64,000 nucleotides of DNA, from NCBI RefSeq assembly GCF_017255015.1, contig NZ_JAFKCS010000001.1, positions 182,772-246,771 of the forward strand, given 5' to 3'. The notes beneath the pieces are model-generated. The model did not search any database, was not told the DNA's origin, and worked only from the letters and a program-made list of their open reading frames with translations. The position numbers were made by a program, and so were the translations under genes. Below are positions 32,321-40,957 of this stretch, piece by piece (position 1 is the stretch's first letter; each line of letters opens with the position of its first letter). The stretch is from Bowmanella yangjiangensis (lineage in GTDB: Bacteria > Pseudomonadota > Gammaproteobacteria > Enterobacterales > Alteromonadaceae).

Positions 32321-34045
32321 CTACAAGCGCCCGGATTTAACTTGGTCAATGGCATAGTGTGCCGCTCTGGCAGTCAATGCCATAAAGGTCAGGGTGGGAT
32401 TAACCACCCCGGATGAACAAAAACTGGCTCCGTCGGTGACAAACAGGTTGGGTACATCATGAGCCTGATTGTATTTATTCAACACCGACTGTTTAGGGTC
32501 GTTACCCATGCGGGCGGTACCCACTTCGTGAATGGCCAGACCTGGCGGTGCGGTGGTGGCCTGTGAACGGATAGACTCGAAACCGGCAGTCGCTAGCATC
32601 TTATGCATAGTTTCGGCGGCATGCTGCATCATGCTCAGCTCGTTATCCGACCATTTGCAGTTAAAGTGCAATTGCGGAATGCCCCACTTATCTTTTTTAC
32701 TGGGGTGCAGACCCACTTGGTTATCCGCTTGCGGCAGCATCTCGCCCTGCGCACCCATCCATATTTGCCAGGGACCTGCCTGGGTCAAACGCTGTTTAAA
32801 GTCAGCGCCAAAACCATCTTGCTGACTCATACCTTGCCAACTGCCGCGAGTAGCTCCACCGGCTATGGCATAACCACGCTTAAAGTCCTTATGATAACGG
32901 GACGGCTCGAAATGCGAATTGGGGATGTAAATGCCGGTAGGTCGACGACCCCGGTAATATTCATCCTCGTAACCTGGAATACGGGCTGAGGCCCAGGCAT
33001 TGTAATTGTGATCCATCAGGTAACGCCCCAGTACGCCGGATGAATTGGCCAAGCCGTTGGGGAAGCGCTTGCTGGTGGAATTCAGCAGCACCTGTGTGGA
33101 GCCTAAAGTGGATGCACACAAGAACACTATCTTGCCGCGATATTCGCGTTGGCTGAGATTGTCATTGTCGACTACCCGCACACCGGTCACCCGCTGTTTG
33201 GCATCATCGTAAATCAGACTATGTACCACGCTGTTGGGGGCGATATGTAAATTGCCGGTGCGGGCTGCGGCGGGCAGGGTGGCACTCTGGGTGGAAAAAT
33301 AGGCACCGAAAGAACAGCCACGATAGCATTCGCTGCGCGCCTGGCAGGTAACCCGACCAAGCTCCAACTGGATTTTACTGGGCTGGGTTAAGTGAGCACA
33401 GCGCCCCACCACCATAGGTTTATCTGGAAAATGCTCAGCCAGACTGGTCTGAAAATCCAGCTCAGGTTTAGTTAATTCAAAGGCCGGTTGGGCAATGCTG
33501 TCTGGCAATTGCGGCAGATTATCCTGAGCCGCGGAAATACCGGCAAATGTTTCCACATAGTCATACCAGGGGGCCAGATCCTGATAGCGGATAGGCCAGT
33601 CGATACCCTGGTTATCTTTGGCATTGGCAGTGAAATCATACTCACTGAATCTGAAAGTCTGGCGTGCCCAAAGCAGCGACTTGCCGCCCAATTGATTAGC
33701 GCGGATCCAACTGAAGCTGGTACCTGGCTCCGTGCTGTAGGGCAGGTCACGATCATTGCCGAAAAAGTGCTTGCTGGTGTCATTAAAGGCATAACACTGT
33801 TTTTGAATAGCCTGGGTTTGGTCTACCAGCAAGTTTTCCGCCACGGTGCGGGTCGGGTATTCCCAGGGACCTTTGCCCTCGGTGGTATAGTCTTTTCGGT
33901 GTTCAACTAACCTGCCACGTTCAATAAGCAGGGTTTTAAAACCGGCCTCGCAGAATTCTTTGGCGGCCCAGCCACCGGTCACCCCAGAGCCGACAATCAG
34001 AACGTCAAACTCATCATCAGTGCTTTGCACAATATTCTCTTGCAT
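32321..34045 (-). CDS. GMC-family FAD-dependent dehydrogenase (1)
   Basis: 574 residues. An FAD-binding Rossmann motif (DVLIVGSGVTGGWAAKEF, then LLIERGR) begins at about residue 14. The C-terminal catalytic region has HEVGTARMG with the proton-accepting His and SSGVVNPTLTFMALTARAA with the second conserved Asn/His position. A Cys motif, C-x5-C-x3-C (CQARSECYRGC), matches the iron-sulfur ligands of Burkholderia FAD glucose dehydrogenase. There is no signal peptide, so it is probably exported with the Tat-tagged subunit 3 encoded 15 nt upstream. It likely oxidises a sugar or glycoside hydroxyl and passes electrons to a carrier. Confidence 0.88.
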   Translation of the reverse strand: MQENIVQSTDDEFDVLIVGSGVTGGWAAKEFCEAGFKTLLIERGRLVEHRKDYTTEGKGPWEYPTRTVAENLLVDQTQAIQKQCYAFNDTSKHFFGNDRDLPYSTEPGTSFSWIRANQLGGKSLLWARQTFRFSEYDFTANAKDNQGIDWPIRYQDLAPWYDYVETFAGISAAQDNLPQLPDSIAQPAFELTKPELDFQTSLAEHFPDKPMVVGRCAHLTQPSKIQLELGRVTCQARSECYRGCSFGAYFSTQSATLPAAARTGNLHIAPNSVVHSLIYDDAKQRVTGVRVVDNDNLSQREYRGKIVFLCASTLGSTQVLLNSTSKRFPNGLANSSGVLGRYLMDHNYNAWASARIPGYEDEYYRGRRPTGIYIPNSHFEPSRYHKDFKRGYAIAGGATRGSWQGMSQQDGFGADFKQRLTQAGPWQIWMGAQGEMLPQADNQVGLHPSKKDKWGIPQLHFNCKWSDNELSMMQHAAETMHKMLATAGFESIRSQATTAPPGLAIHEVGTARMGNDPKQSVLNKYNQAHDVPNLFVTDGASFCSSGVVNPTLTFMALTARAAHYAIDQVKSGRL

Positions 34046-34060
34046 CTGTTAAGCCTTCAC

Positions 34061-34669
34061 TTAAAACGGGTAACCGCCACTGTATGCTTTACCCACCGAT
34101 GCATAAGGCACCGAGCCTTTAAAACCGCCGGGAACCGGGTCATAAGCAAGCAGTTGTGTCATACCTACCTTGCTGGTGAAAAAGCCGAATACCACAAGGG
34201 CTTTAAGCATTTTAAACGCCTTGGTATCAGCTTGAGTAAAAGGGTCTTCAGTTGCTTCAAGTGCGGTTAACAAAGCAAGTTGCCCAGCTTGCTCGCCCTG
34301 ATAAAAGGCCTTGCCCCACTGGCCCAGCGCCACTGTATCTATTTTGTTAAGAATCACCGTGGCAACAGCTTGTTCATCGCTGTCAAAGCAATGCTTGAGC
34401 TGATTGTCTACAAACCAATGGCAGTCTGTTTCCAAGGCTCCAGGTGTATCTGTCTGCGGAATAATAAGGTCAGCCATGCTGGCTAAGGTTTTAAGCTGTC
34501 TTTCACTTAACAGTTGTAATTGTCGCAGCGCGCTGTCCTGCTGAAACGCCATGGCAACGGATAAGCCTGAACCACCCACTAACTGACTGGCAAACTGAGC
34601 CCCAAGTACAACACCTAAGCCTTTAAGCAGGCTCCGTCTGTTGAGGATGACATTGTTTTGAGTCGTCAT
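34061..34669 (-). CDS. Gluconate 2-dehydrogenase subunit 3-family Tat protein (1)
   Basis: 202 residues. The N-terminus has a twin-arginine export motif (NRRSLLKGLGVVLGAQF), followed by the family core (LKTLASMADLIIPQTDTPGALE and QLLAYDPVPGGFKGSVPY). Subunit 3 proteins of FAD dehydrogenases chaperone and carry the GMC subunit through the Tat pathway. Its stop is 15 nt before the GMC(1) start codon and its start overlaps the DUF1080 stop by 4 nt. Confidence 0.87.
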   Translation of the reverse strand: MTTQNNVILNRRSLLKGLGVVLGAQFASQLVGGSGLSVAMAFQQDSALRQLQLLSERQLKTLASMADLIIPQTDTPGALETDCHWFVDNQLKHCFDSDEQAVATVILNKIDTVALGQWGKAFYQGEQAGQLALLTALEATEDPFTQADTKAFKMLKALVVFGFFTSKVGMTQLLAYDPVPGGFKGSVPYASVGKAYSGGYPF

Positions 34670-35418
34670 AATGGTCTTGCCCAGATATTACGAAAACTAA
34701 CCAGGTTGCCATGATCCTGAAGTTGAATAGGGGCACAGCCATGGGCGGTGTAACTGGGCTCACCCAGCCATACGGTATCACCCTGGATCTCGGTGTGATT
34801 CTGCACCAGCACGCCATTATGCAGCACGGTAATAAACCCCGGTTGGGTCAGTTTGTCACCCTCGAAACGCGGGGCTTCAAAAATGATGTCATAGCTTTGC
34901 CATTGCCCCGGCTCACGCATAGCATTTACCAGCGGTATGGCTTGTTTATACAGTGACCCTGCCTGGCCATTGCTATAGGTGCGATTGTCGAATGAATCGA
35001 GAATCTGAATTTCGTAGCGCTGCTGCAGAAATACTCCGCTGTTATTACGCTGTTGCCCCTGCATATCCGGCTTAGGCTCAGGAACGCGCCATTCCAGATG
35101 CAACTGCACGTCACAAAATTCTGCTTTGCTGCGAATATCGCCGCTGCCTGGGGCGACGGTCATTACCCCGTCGGTCAGTTGCCAAGGTGCCTCGCCGCCT
35201 TTAACACTTAGCCACTGGCTAAGAGAATCGCCACCGAACAACACCACTGCATCTGATGGTGGGGCATTTAATGGTGCACTGACTACCTTTGGCACAGGCT
35301 CCCATACTTCGGTTTTTTGCGCCTGCTGTTCACGGTCGTCCTGGGCCATGGCAGTCTGTCCGACTATCAAGAGGAAGGCGGTGGCACTTAATACTTTGTT
35401 TCTGGTGTGCATAATCAT
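34666..35418 (-). CDS. Secreted DUF1080 (3-keto-disaccharide hydrolase-like) protein
   Basis: 250 residues. A signal peptide (residues 1-25, ending AMAQ) precedes a DUF1080 concanavalin-like beta sandwich: VVLFGGDSLSQWLS, FCDVQLHLEWRVPEP, NNSGVFLQQRYEIQILDSF, PGQWQSYDIIFEAPRF, VSFRNIWARPL. Known DUF1080 proteins include enzymes that cleave 3-keto glycosides. It is likely periplasmic. Its place between the two subunit 3 genes fits a route in which GMC enzymes make a 3-keto glycoside and this protein cleaves it; this is inference. Confidence 0.85.
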   Translation of the reverse strand: MIMHTRNKVLSATAFLLIVGQTAMAQDDREQQAQKTEVWEPVPKVVSAPLNAPPSDAVVLFGGDSLSQWLSVKGGEAPWQLTDGVMTVAPGSGDIRSKAEFCDVQLHLEWRVPEPKPDMQGQQRNNSGVFLQQRYEIQILDSFDNRTYSNGQAGSLYKQAIPLVNAMREPGQWQSYDIIFEAPRFEGDKLTQPGFITVLHNGVLVQNHTEIQGDTVWLGEPSYTAHGCAPIQLQDHGNLVSFRNIWARPL

Positions 35419-35440
35419 TTACTCGGCTATTTAGCGGATA

Positions 35441-36046
35441 TTAGGTTGCCCAGGCTTTGTCGCCTTTTTTATAGGGAAATTCGCCATCATAACGGCCAGG
35501 TACCGCCACATAGCGCAATACCTGAGTGGCGCCTGGTTTGGAGGTGAAGAAACCAAACAAGGTCAGCTGTTTAAATAAGGTGAAGTAGTGGGGCAGCACT
35601 TTATCTTCGTCTGGTGTACCGCCGGGACGGCCTAATTCCCAGTGCCGCACCTTATTCTGCTTGTTATAGCGGTAGGCTTCATCATTCAATTCAGTTAACA
35701 GACTGTGCTTGTGCTTTTGTTCAAGCAGCAAAAAGGGTTTGCTAAATTGGCTGAGCGCTGCCTCGTTAAGCTTCTGCATACCTTGTCTGAACAAGGCTTG
35801 CTCGCTAGGTAAGTAGCAATCACTGACCAGACGGGTCATCAACTGGCCAATATTAGCGTCTTTCGCTCCCGGGCTGTCGGTACGAGGAATAATGGTCTCG
35901 GCTACCTCGTTTAACAGCAGCACGTCATCAGCGCTAAAACCTGTGCCAAGCCGTTGAGCTGACTCAGCCGCCAGGGCCAGCGGATTACCGATAAAAGCGG
36001 CGCCGGTCGCGGCCGCAATCATTTTAAGCAGTTCACGTCTTTCCAT
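35441..36046 (-). CDS. Gluconate 2-dehydrogenase subunit 3-family Tat protein (2)
   Basis: 201 residues from the ATG at 36046. The start shares one base with the GMC(2) stop (TAATG). The N-terminus is short and twin-arginine-like (MERRELLKMIAAATGAAFIG), then the family core (NEVAETIIPRTDSPGAKDANI, YFTLFKQLTLFGFFTSKPGATQVLRY). It is a paralog of the other subunit 3 gene and should pair with the GMC(2) enzyme for Tat export. Confidence 0.87.
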   Translation of the reverse strand: MERRELLKMIAAATGAAFIGNPLALAAESAQRLGTGFSADDVLLLNEVAETIIPRTDSPGAKDANIGQLMTRLVSDCYLPSEQALFRQGMQKLNEAALSQFSKPFLLLEQKHKHSLLTELNDEAYRYNKQNKVRHWELGRPGGTPDEDKVLPHYFTLFKQLTLFGFFTSKPGATQVLRYVAVPGRYDGEFPYKKGDKAWAT

Positions 36047-37731
36047 TACAGATTTCCTCGCTTGAGTTCCTCTACAGCAAAGGCGGCAGCTCTGGCGGTC
36101 AAGGCCATATAGGTCAGGGATGGATTGACGCAAGACGCCGAGGTCATACAGGCGCCATCAGTGACAAACACATTAGGCGCATCCCACACTTGATTGTGCT
36201 TATTCAGTACCGAGCTTTTTGCATCCCGGCCCATTCTGGCGGTACCCATTTCATGAATACCCATGCCAGGCGCATAGTCGCTATCATAGCCTTTAACGTT
36301 TTTAAGTCCTGCTGCCTCAAACATTTCCATGGCATCGGCCTGCATGTCTTTGCGCATCGCCAACTCGTTTTGTTTGATTTCCACGTTCATAACCAGTACC
36401 GGCAAACCCCATTTATCCTTAACCTGATGATTCAGGTAAATGCGGTTGTCGTGATAGGGTAGGATCTCGCCAAAAGCCGACATGCCGATACTCCAGTGCC
36501 CCGGCTCACTCAACCCGGCTTTTAGCTCGGCGCCAATGCCCATCTCACGAATGTCTTTCTGCCAGCCCTGACGACTGGCACTGCCCTGATACCCGAAGCC
36601 GCGCAGATAGTCGCGCTTATCCTTGTGCCAGTTACGGTAGCGGGGAATGTAAAAACCGGCCGGGCGACGACCGAAAGTATACTTGTCTAAATAGCCTTCC
36701 ACATCGGCAGAAGCGCCCACCCTGAAATGGTGATCCATAACATTGTGACCCAGCTCGCCACTACTGCTGCCAAGACCGCCTTCCCAGACATCGGTGGCCG
36801 AGTTCATCAACAGCCAGGTGCTGTTAAAGGCTGAGGCATTCAGGAATACCAATTTGCTTTTATATTCAATAACCTGGTTGGTCTGTGCATCTATGACTTC
36901 GACGCCAGTGGCGCGCTTTTTATCTTTGTCATACAGCACTCTTGAGACGACTGAAAAGGGTCTTAAGGTCAGATTGCCGGTTTTAAGCGCGGCTGGCAGC
37001 GTGGCCGACTGGGTGCTGAAATAGCCACCAAAGGGGCAGCCCAGCCAGCACTTGGCGCGGTACTGGCAGTTAGTGCGGCCTTGTTCTGGCTTTGGTTCGG
37101 TAATGTTGGCACAACGGGAATGAATTAGGTGCCGGGTGCCGGCAAAGGCCTTTTTAATCCGCGCCGCCACGTCTTTTTCCACACAATTTAGTGGAATGGG
37201 TGGTTGAAACTGCCCGTCCGGCAGCACATCCAGCCCCTCTCGGCTGCCACTGATACCGGCGAAACGTTCCACATAATCATACCAGGGGGCCAGATCTTCG
37301 TAGCGGATGGGCCAGTCTACGGCGATACCTTCCTGAGCATTGGCAAGAAAATCCTGTTCATTAAATCGGTAGCTTTGTCTGCCCCACAGCAAGGAGCGCC
37401 CACCCACATGATAGCCACGGTACCAGTCGAATCGCTTGTCCTCGGTATAGGGAGCCTCTTTCTCATTGGCCCACATGCCGAAGGTGGATTCATTCAGCGG
37501 ATAATCACGACGCAGCACCGGATAATCCAGTTTCATTTGTTGGGTGGGTACATCGTGATGGGGATAATCCCAGGCTTCTTTGTGGGCATTTTTGTAGTCT
37601 TTGATGTGCTCGATATTTCTGCCGCGTTCCAGCATCAGCACTTTCAGACCCCGTTCACTCAGCTCTTTGGCGGCCCACCCGCCACTAATACCTGAGCCAA
37701 CAACTATTGCATCATATTCATTTACTGACAT
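36046..37731 (-). CDS. GMC-family FAD-dependent dehydrogenase (2)
   Basis: 561 residues, a paralog of GMC(1). FAD motif (AIVVGSGISGGWAAKELSERG, about 8-28 in parts), HEMGTARMGRD with the catalytic His, and SASCVNPSLTYMALTARAA. The same C-x5-C-x3-C motif is present (CQYRAKCWLGC). No signal peptide. Two complete GMC/subunit 3 pairs in one operon suggest two different substrates or positions. No cytochrome c subunit is encoded in the operon. Confidence 0.88.
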   Translation of the reverse strand: MSVNEYDAIVVGSGISGGWAAKELSERGLKVLMLERGRNIEHIKDYKNAHKEAWDYPHHDVPTQQMKLDYPVLRRDYPLNESTFGMWANEKEAPYTEDKRFDWYRGYHVGGRSLLWGRQSYRFNEQDFLANAQEGIAVDWPIRYEDLAPWYDYVERFAGISGSREGLDVLPDGQFQPPIPLNCVEKDVAARIKKAFAGTRHLIHSRCANITEPKPEQGRTNCQYRAKCWLGCPFGGYFSTQSATLPAALKTGNLTLRPFSVVSRVLYDKDKKRATGVEVIDAQTNQVIEYKSKLVFLNASAFNSTWLLMNSATDVWEGGLGSSSGELGHNVMDHHFRVGASADVEGYLDKYTFGRRPAGFYIPRYRNWHKDKRDYLRGFGYQGSASRQGWQKDIREMGIGAELKAGLSEPGHWSIGMSAFGEILPYHDNRIYLNHQVKDKWGLPVLVMNVEIKQNELAMRKDMQADAMEMFEAAGLKNVKGYDSDYAPGMGIHEMGTARMGRDAKSSVLNKHNQVWDAPNVFVTDGACMTSASCVNPSLTYMALTARAAAFAVEELKRGNL

Positions 37732-37784
37732 GCTCTTCCCCTAAAGGTGCGGGTTCGGTTGCCCGCATGCTGCACTACACCCAC

Positions 37785-38666
37785 CTATACGTCACAAATG
37801 GCAATGGCCTGTTGCAGGGAGGTAATTTTGCCGTCCATGCTGGGTGGGGTTGGAATAAACTCCTGAGCCAGGTAACCTTTAAAACCGGTGGCATAAATTG
37901 CCTTAGCAATGGCCCGGTAGTTGAGCTCCTGGCTGTCATCAATCTCATGTCGTCCGGGCACACCAGCGGTGTGGTAGTGACCGAAGTACTGATGGTTGTC
38001 ACGAATGGTGCGAATTACATCACCTTCGTTAATTTGCATATGGTAAATGTCATACAGCAGTTTAAAGTGCTCGCTGCCCAAGGCTTTGCAAAGCGCAATG
38101 CCCCAGGCCGAATTGTCAGCCATATAATCAGGGTGATCGACTTTGCTGTTGAACAGTTCCATTTGCAGCACCACCCCACGTTCTTGCGCGTGTGGCAGAA
38201 TCTGTTTCAGACCGGTTACGGCATTGGCAAGCCCAATGTCCAGACGCATGCCCCTTTTGTTGCCGCTAAAGCAGATGAGATTGGTGTAGCCCGCATCAGC
38301 CACCAGGTCGATATGCTTGATGTAGCGGGGGATTAGCTGGGCGTGAAACGCCGTGTCGCACCAGCCATCGGTGAGATTGAGCTCGGCACCGTTGCACATA
38401 GATGAGTCTATGCCAAAGCGCTTTAGTACCGGCCAGTCTTGTGGCCCGACTAAATCGATGGCGGAAAAGCCTAAGGCTTTGACTAGCTTGCACAGCTCCT
38501 CAATACTCAAGTCGCCATAGGTCCAGCGACTAACTGAATGGCGAATGTTACCTTTCAGTGTCGCAGTGCTGCTTTGGTTTACCGCGGCCAGCAGTGGCGA
38601 TGATAGCGCGCTTAAACCACCAGCCAGCGCCATGTGCTTGAATAGCTGACGACGACTATTATTCAT
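37785..38666 (-). CDS. Tat-exported xylose-isomerase/hydroxypyruvate-isomerase-like TIM barrel (2)
   Basis: 293 residues. The N-terminus SRRQLFKHMALAGGLSALSS has a twin-arginine motif. The barrel resembles the hydroxypyruvate isomerase family (FSAIDLVGPQDWPVLKRFGI, YTNLICFSGNKRG, VVLQMELFNSKVDHPDY, FKLLYDIYHMQINEGDVIR, FGHYHTAGVPGRHEIDD, GYLAQEFIPT), with the conserved Glu, Asp-His, His and Glu metal ligands visible. A periplasmic sugar isomerase, epimerase or lyase. It overlaps the MFS gene by 8 nt; a 53-nt gap with a small hairpin separates it from GMC(2). Confidence 0.85.
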   Translation of the reverse strand: MNNSRRQLFKHMALAGGLSALSSPLLAAVNQSSTATLKGNIRHSVSRWTYGDLSIEELCKLVKALGFSAIDLVGPQDWPVLKRFGIDSSMCNGAELNLTDGWCDTAFHAQLIPRYIKHIDLVADAGYTNLICFSGNKRGMRLDIGLANAVTGLKQILPHAQERGVVLQMELFNSKVDHPDYMADNSAWGIALCKALGSEHFKLLYDIYHMQINEGDVIRTIRDNHQYFGHYHTAGVPGRHEIDDSQELNYRAIAKAIYATGFKGYLAQEFIPTPPSMDGKITSLQQAIAICDV

Positions 38667-39894
38667 GGTTGGTTACTTGTTCGTTTTTGAAACTGAACAG
38701 GAACAGCACAAAGATTAACGCTGCAAAGCCTGCTGGGTATAGCCAGATTTGCTGCCAATCGTGACCGCCCTGCTCGGCAAAGCGGTCGGTGATTTGTCCG
38801 GCAACCCAGAACCCAACTAACATACCAACACCGTAAGTGGCTAGGGTGATCAGGCCTTGGGCGGCGCTTTTGGTGCGGTCGCTGGCCTTGGCATTGGTAT
38901 AAATCTGCCCTGACACAAAGAAGAAGTCATAGCAGATACCATGCAGGGCTATACCTACCAGCAACATAGCCATGGCGCTGCCAGCATCGCCGTAGGCAAA
39001 CAGCACATAACGCAACACCCACGCAGCCATGCCCACCAGTAAGGTCAGCTTTAAGCCAAAGCGCTGCAAAAACACCGGGAGTGCCAGCATAAACAGCACC
39101 TCTGAAACCTGCCCGAGGGTCATCTTGCCGGTGGCATTTTCCACGCCGATTTCGGTTAGAAAGGGGTTGGCATTTTGATAGTAAAAGGCCAGAGGAATGC
39201 AGATAAGTACTGAGGAAATGAAGAACAGTAGAAAGTTACGGTCTTTAAGCAGCGCTAAGGCGTCTAAGCCTAACATCTGCCCCAGACCGCTTTGTTCGTT
39301 ACCGGATTGCTTGGCGGATTTGGGCGGTGTGGCAGGCAGGCTAAAGCTGAACAAGCCTAGCAGCAAAGACGCCGCAGCGCAGAGGGCGAAGGTGTTTTTC
39401 AGCATGCCATCGGCAATAGCGGCCTTGGCATCCCAGGAAAACACATAACTAATCACCAGACCAGCCAGGATCCAGCCGATAGTACCCCATACCCGAATCT
39501 TGCCAAACTCCTTGGCGGGTTCCTGCATTTGCCCGAAAGATACCGAGTTGACCAGCGCCAGAGTAGGCATATAGGCAATCATATAGGCGAGTACATAAGG
39601 GTAGAAGCTGGCAAAATCCGTAGCGGTATACAGACAATACATCAGCACCGCGCCAAGCAGATGCAGCACCCCGAGTATACGTTCGGCATTAAAATAACGG
39701 TCGGCAATCAGGCCGATAATAAAAGGCGCAATAATGGCACCCCAGGACTGGGTGGCAAATGCCATGCCGATTTCACTGCCGCTGGCGCCTAAATTGTTAC
39801 CCAGAAAGGTGCCCAGAGTGACAAACCAGCCACCCCAGATAAAAAACTGCAGAAACATCATCAGGCACAGTTGGAATCGAATACCTGCTTTCAT
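38659..39894 (-). CDS. MFS nucleoside/sugar:H+ symporter, NupG-like
   Basis: The frame opens at 39966, but the ATG at 39894 (MKAGIRFQLCLMMFLQFFIWGGWFV) starts at the usual place for this family, giving 411 aa. Twelve membrane helices are visible. The N-terminal QFFIWGGWFVTLGTFL and the GSEIGMAFATQSWGAIIAPFIIGLIADRYFNAERIL segment are typical of NupG/XapB-like symporters, a group also found in sugar-catabolic clusters. It probably imports the sugar released in the periplasm. Confidence 0.87.
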   Translation of the reverse strand: MKAGIRFQLCLMMFLQFFIWGGWFVTLGTFLGNNLGASGSEIGMAFATQSWGAIIAPFIIGLIADRYFNAERILGVLHLLGAVLMYCLYTATDFASFYPYVLAYMIAYMPTLALVNSVSFGQMQEPAKEFGKIRVWGTIGWILAGLVISYVFSWDAKAAIADGMLKNTFALCAAASLLLGLFSFSLPATPPKSAKQSGNEQSGLGQMLGLDALALLKDRNFLLFFISSVLICIPLAFYYQNANPFLTEIGVENATGKMTLGQVSEVLFMLALPVFLQRFGLKLTLLVGMAAWVLRYVLFAYGDAGSAMAMLLVGIALHGICYDFFFVSGQIYTNAKASDRTKSAAQGLITLATYGVGMLVGFWVAGQITDRFAEQGGHDWQQIWLYPAGFAALIFVLFLFSFKNEQVTNHE

Positions 39895-39904
39895 GGTCAG
39901 CTCC

Positions 39905-40957
39905 CTATAAACCCAGGATTTTACGGTTGAGTGCATGGTCAGTACCGCTGGCAGCAAAGTCGTCAAAAGCTTTGTCTGTGGTGCGAATCAGATGGCGGCG
40001 AATAAATTCAGCCCCTTCCCGGGCACCGTCTTCGGGGTGTTTAATGCAACATTCCCATTCAAGAACGGCCCAGCCCTGATAACCATATTGAGTTAACTTA
40101 CTGAAAATCTGGCCGAAATCAATTTGACCGTCGCCCAGGGAACGGAACCGACCAGGGCGTTCCAGCCAGCCTTGGTAACCACCATAGACACCGCTACGGC
40201 CGTTTTTATTGAACTCGGCATCTTTGACATGAAAGGCTTTGATGCGCTCATGATAGATATCAATAAAGGCCAGATAATCCAGATGCTGTAATACAAAGTG
40301 GCTGGGGTCATACAGGATATTCGCCGCCGGGTGCTCATTGGTGGCTTGCAAGAAGCGTTCAAAGGTGACGCCGTCATGCAGATCTTCCCCTGGATGCAGC
40401 TCATAACAGATATCCACCCCTTGTTCGGCAAATTTATCCAGGATTGGCAGCCAGCGTTTGGCCAGTTCTTCAAAACCTTGCTCCACCAAACCGGCCGGAC
40501 GTTGTGGCCAGGGGTAGTGCGTGTGCCAAAGCAATGCGCCGGAAAAACTGGCGTGGGCGGTCAGTTTCATTCTGGCACTGGCCGTGGCAGCGGCCAGCAA
40601 CTGCTGTTTTGCCCACTCAGTGCGGGCGCCTGGGTTGCCTTTTACTGCATCCGGGGCGAAGCCATCGAACATTTGGTCGTAGGCCGGGTGTACGGCTACC
40701 AATTGGCCTTGCAGGTGAGTCGACAATTCGGTAATGGTCAGGCCATGACTGGTAGCGATGCCAAGGATATCATCACAATAATCCTGGCTGCTGGCGGCCA
40801 GTTCCAAATCAAATAAGCGCTTTTCCCAGGTTGGCAACTGTATACCTTGGTATCCCAGTCCCGCTGCCCATTGACAAATGCTGTCGAAACTATTGAAGGG
40901 GGCCGAATCTGAGGCAAATTGTGCCAGGAAAATGGCCGGGCCTTTGATATTGTTCAT
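39905..40957 (-). CDS. Xylose-isomerase-like TIM barrel sugar isomerase/epimerase (3)
   Basis: 350 residues without a signal peptide, so cytosolic. Family stretches: GLGYQGIQLPTWEKRLFDL, ELSTHLQGQLVAVHPAYD, VDICYELHPGEDLHDG, NILYDPSHFVLQHLDY, IKAFHVKDAEFNKNG and GWAVLEWECCIKHPEDG, with Glu, Asp-x-x-His, His and Glu ligands for a divalent metal. It likely works on the imported sugar with the Gfo/Idh enzyme whose stop overlaps its start by 4 nt. Confidence 0.87.
   Translation of the reverse strand: MNNIKGPAIFLAQFASDSAPFNSFDSICQWAAGLGYQGIQLPTWEKRLFDLELAASSQDYCDDILGIATSHGLTITELSTHLQGQLVAVHPAYDQMFDGFAPDAVKGNPGARTEWAKQQLLAAATASARMKLTAHASFSGALLWHTHYPWPQRPAGLVEQGFEELAKRWLPILDKFAEQGVDICYELHPGEDLHDGVTFERFLQATNEHPAANILYDPSHFVLQHLDYLAFIDIYHERIKAFHVKDAEFNKNGRSGVYGGYQGWLERPGRFRSLGDGQIDFGQIFSKLTQYGYQGWAVLEWECCIKHPEDGAREGAEFIRRHLIRTTDKAFDDFAASGTDHALNRKILGL

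Noticed and set aside
37707-38336. 209-codon plus-strand frame opposite the Tat TIM barrel gene
   Set aside because: Antisense shadow of a well-supported gene, with no ribosome site.
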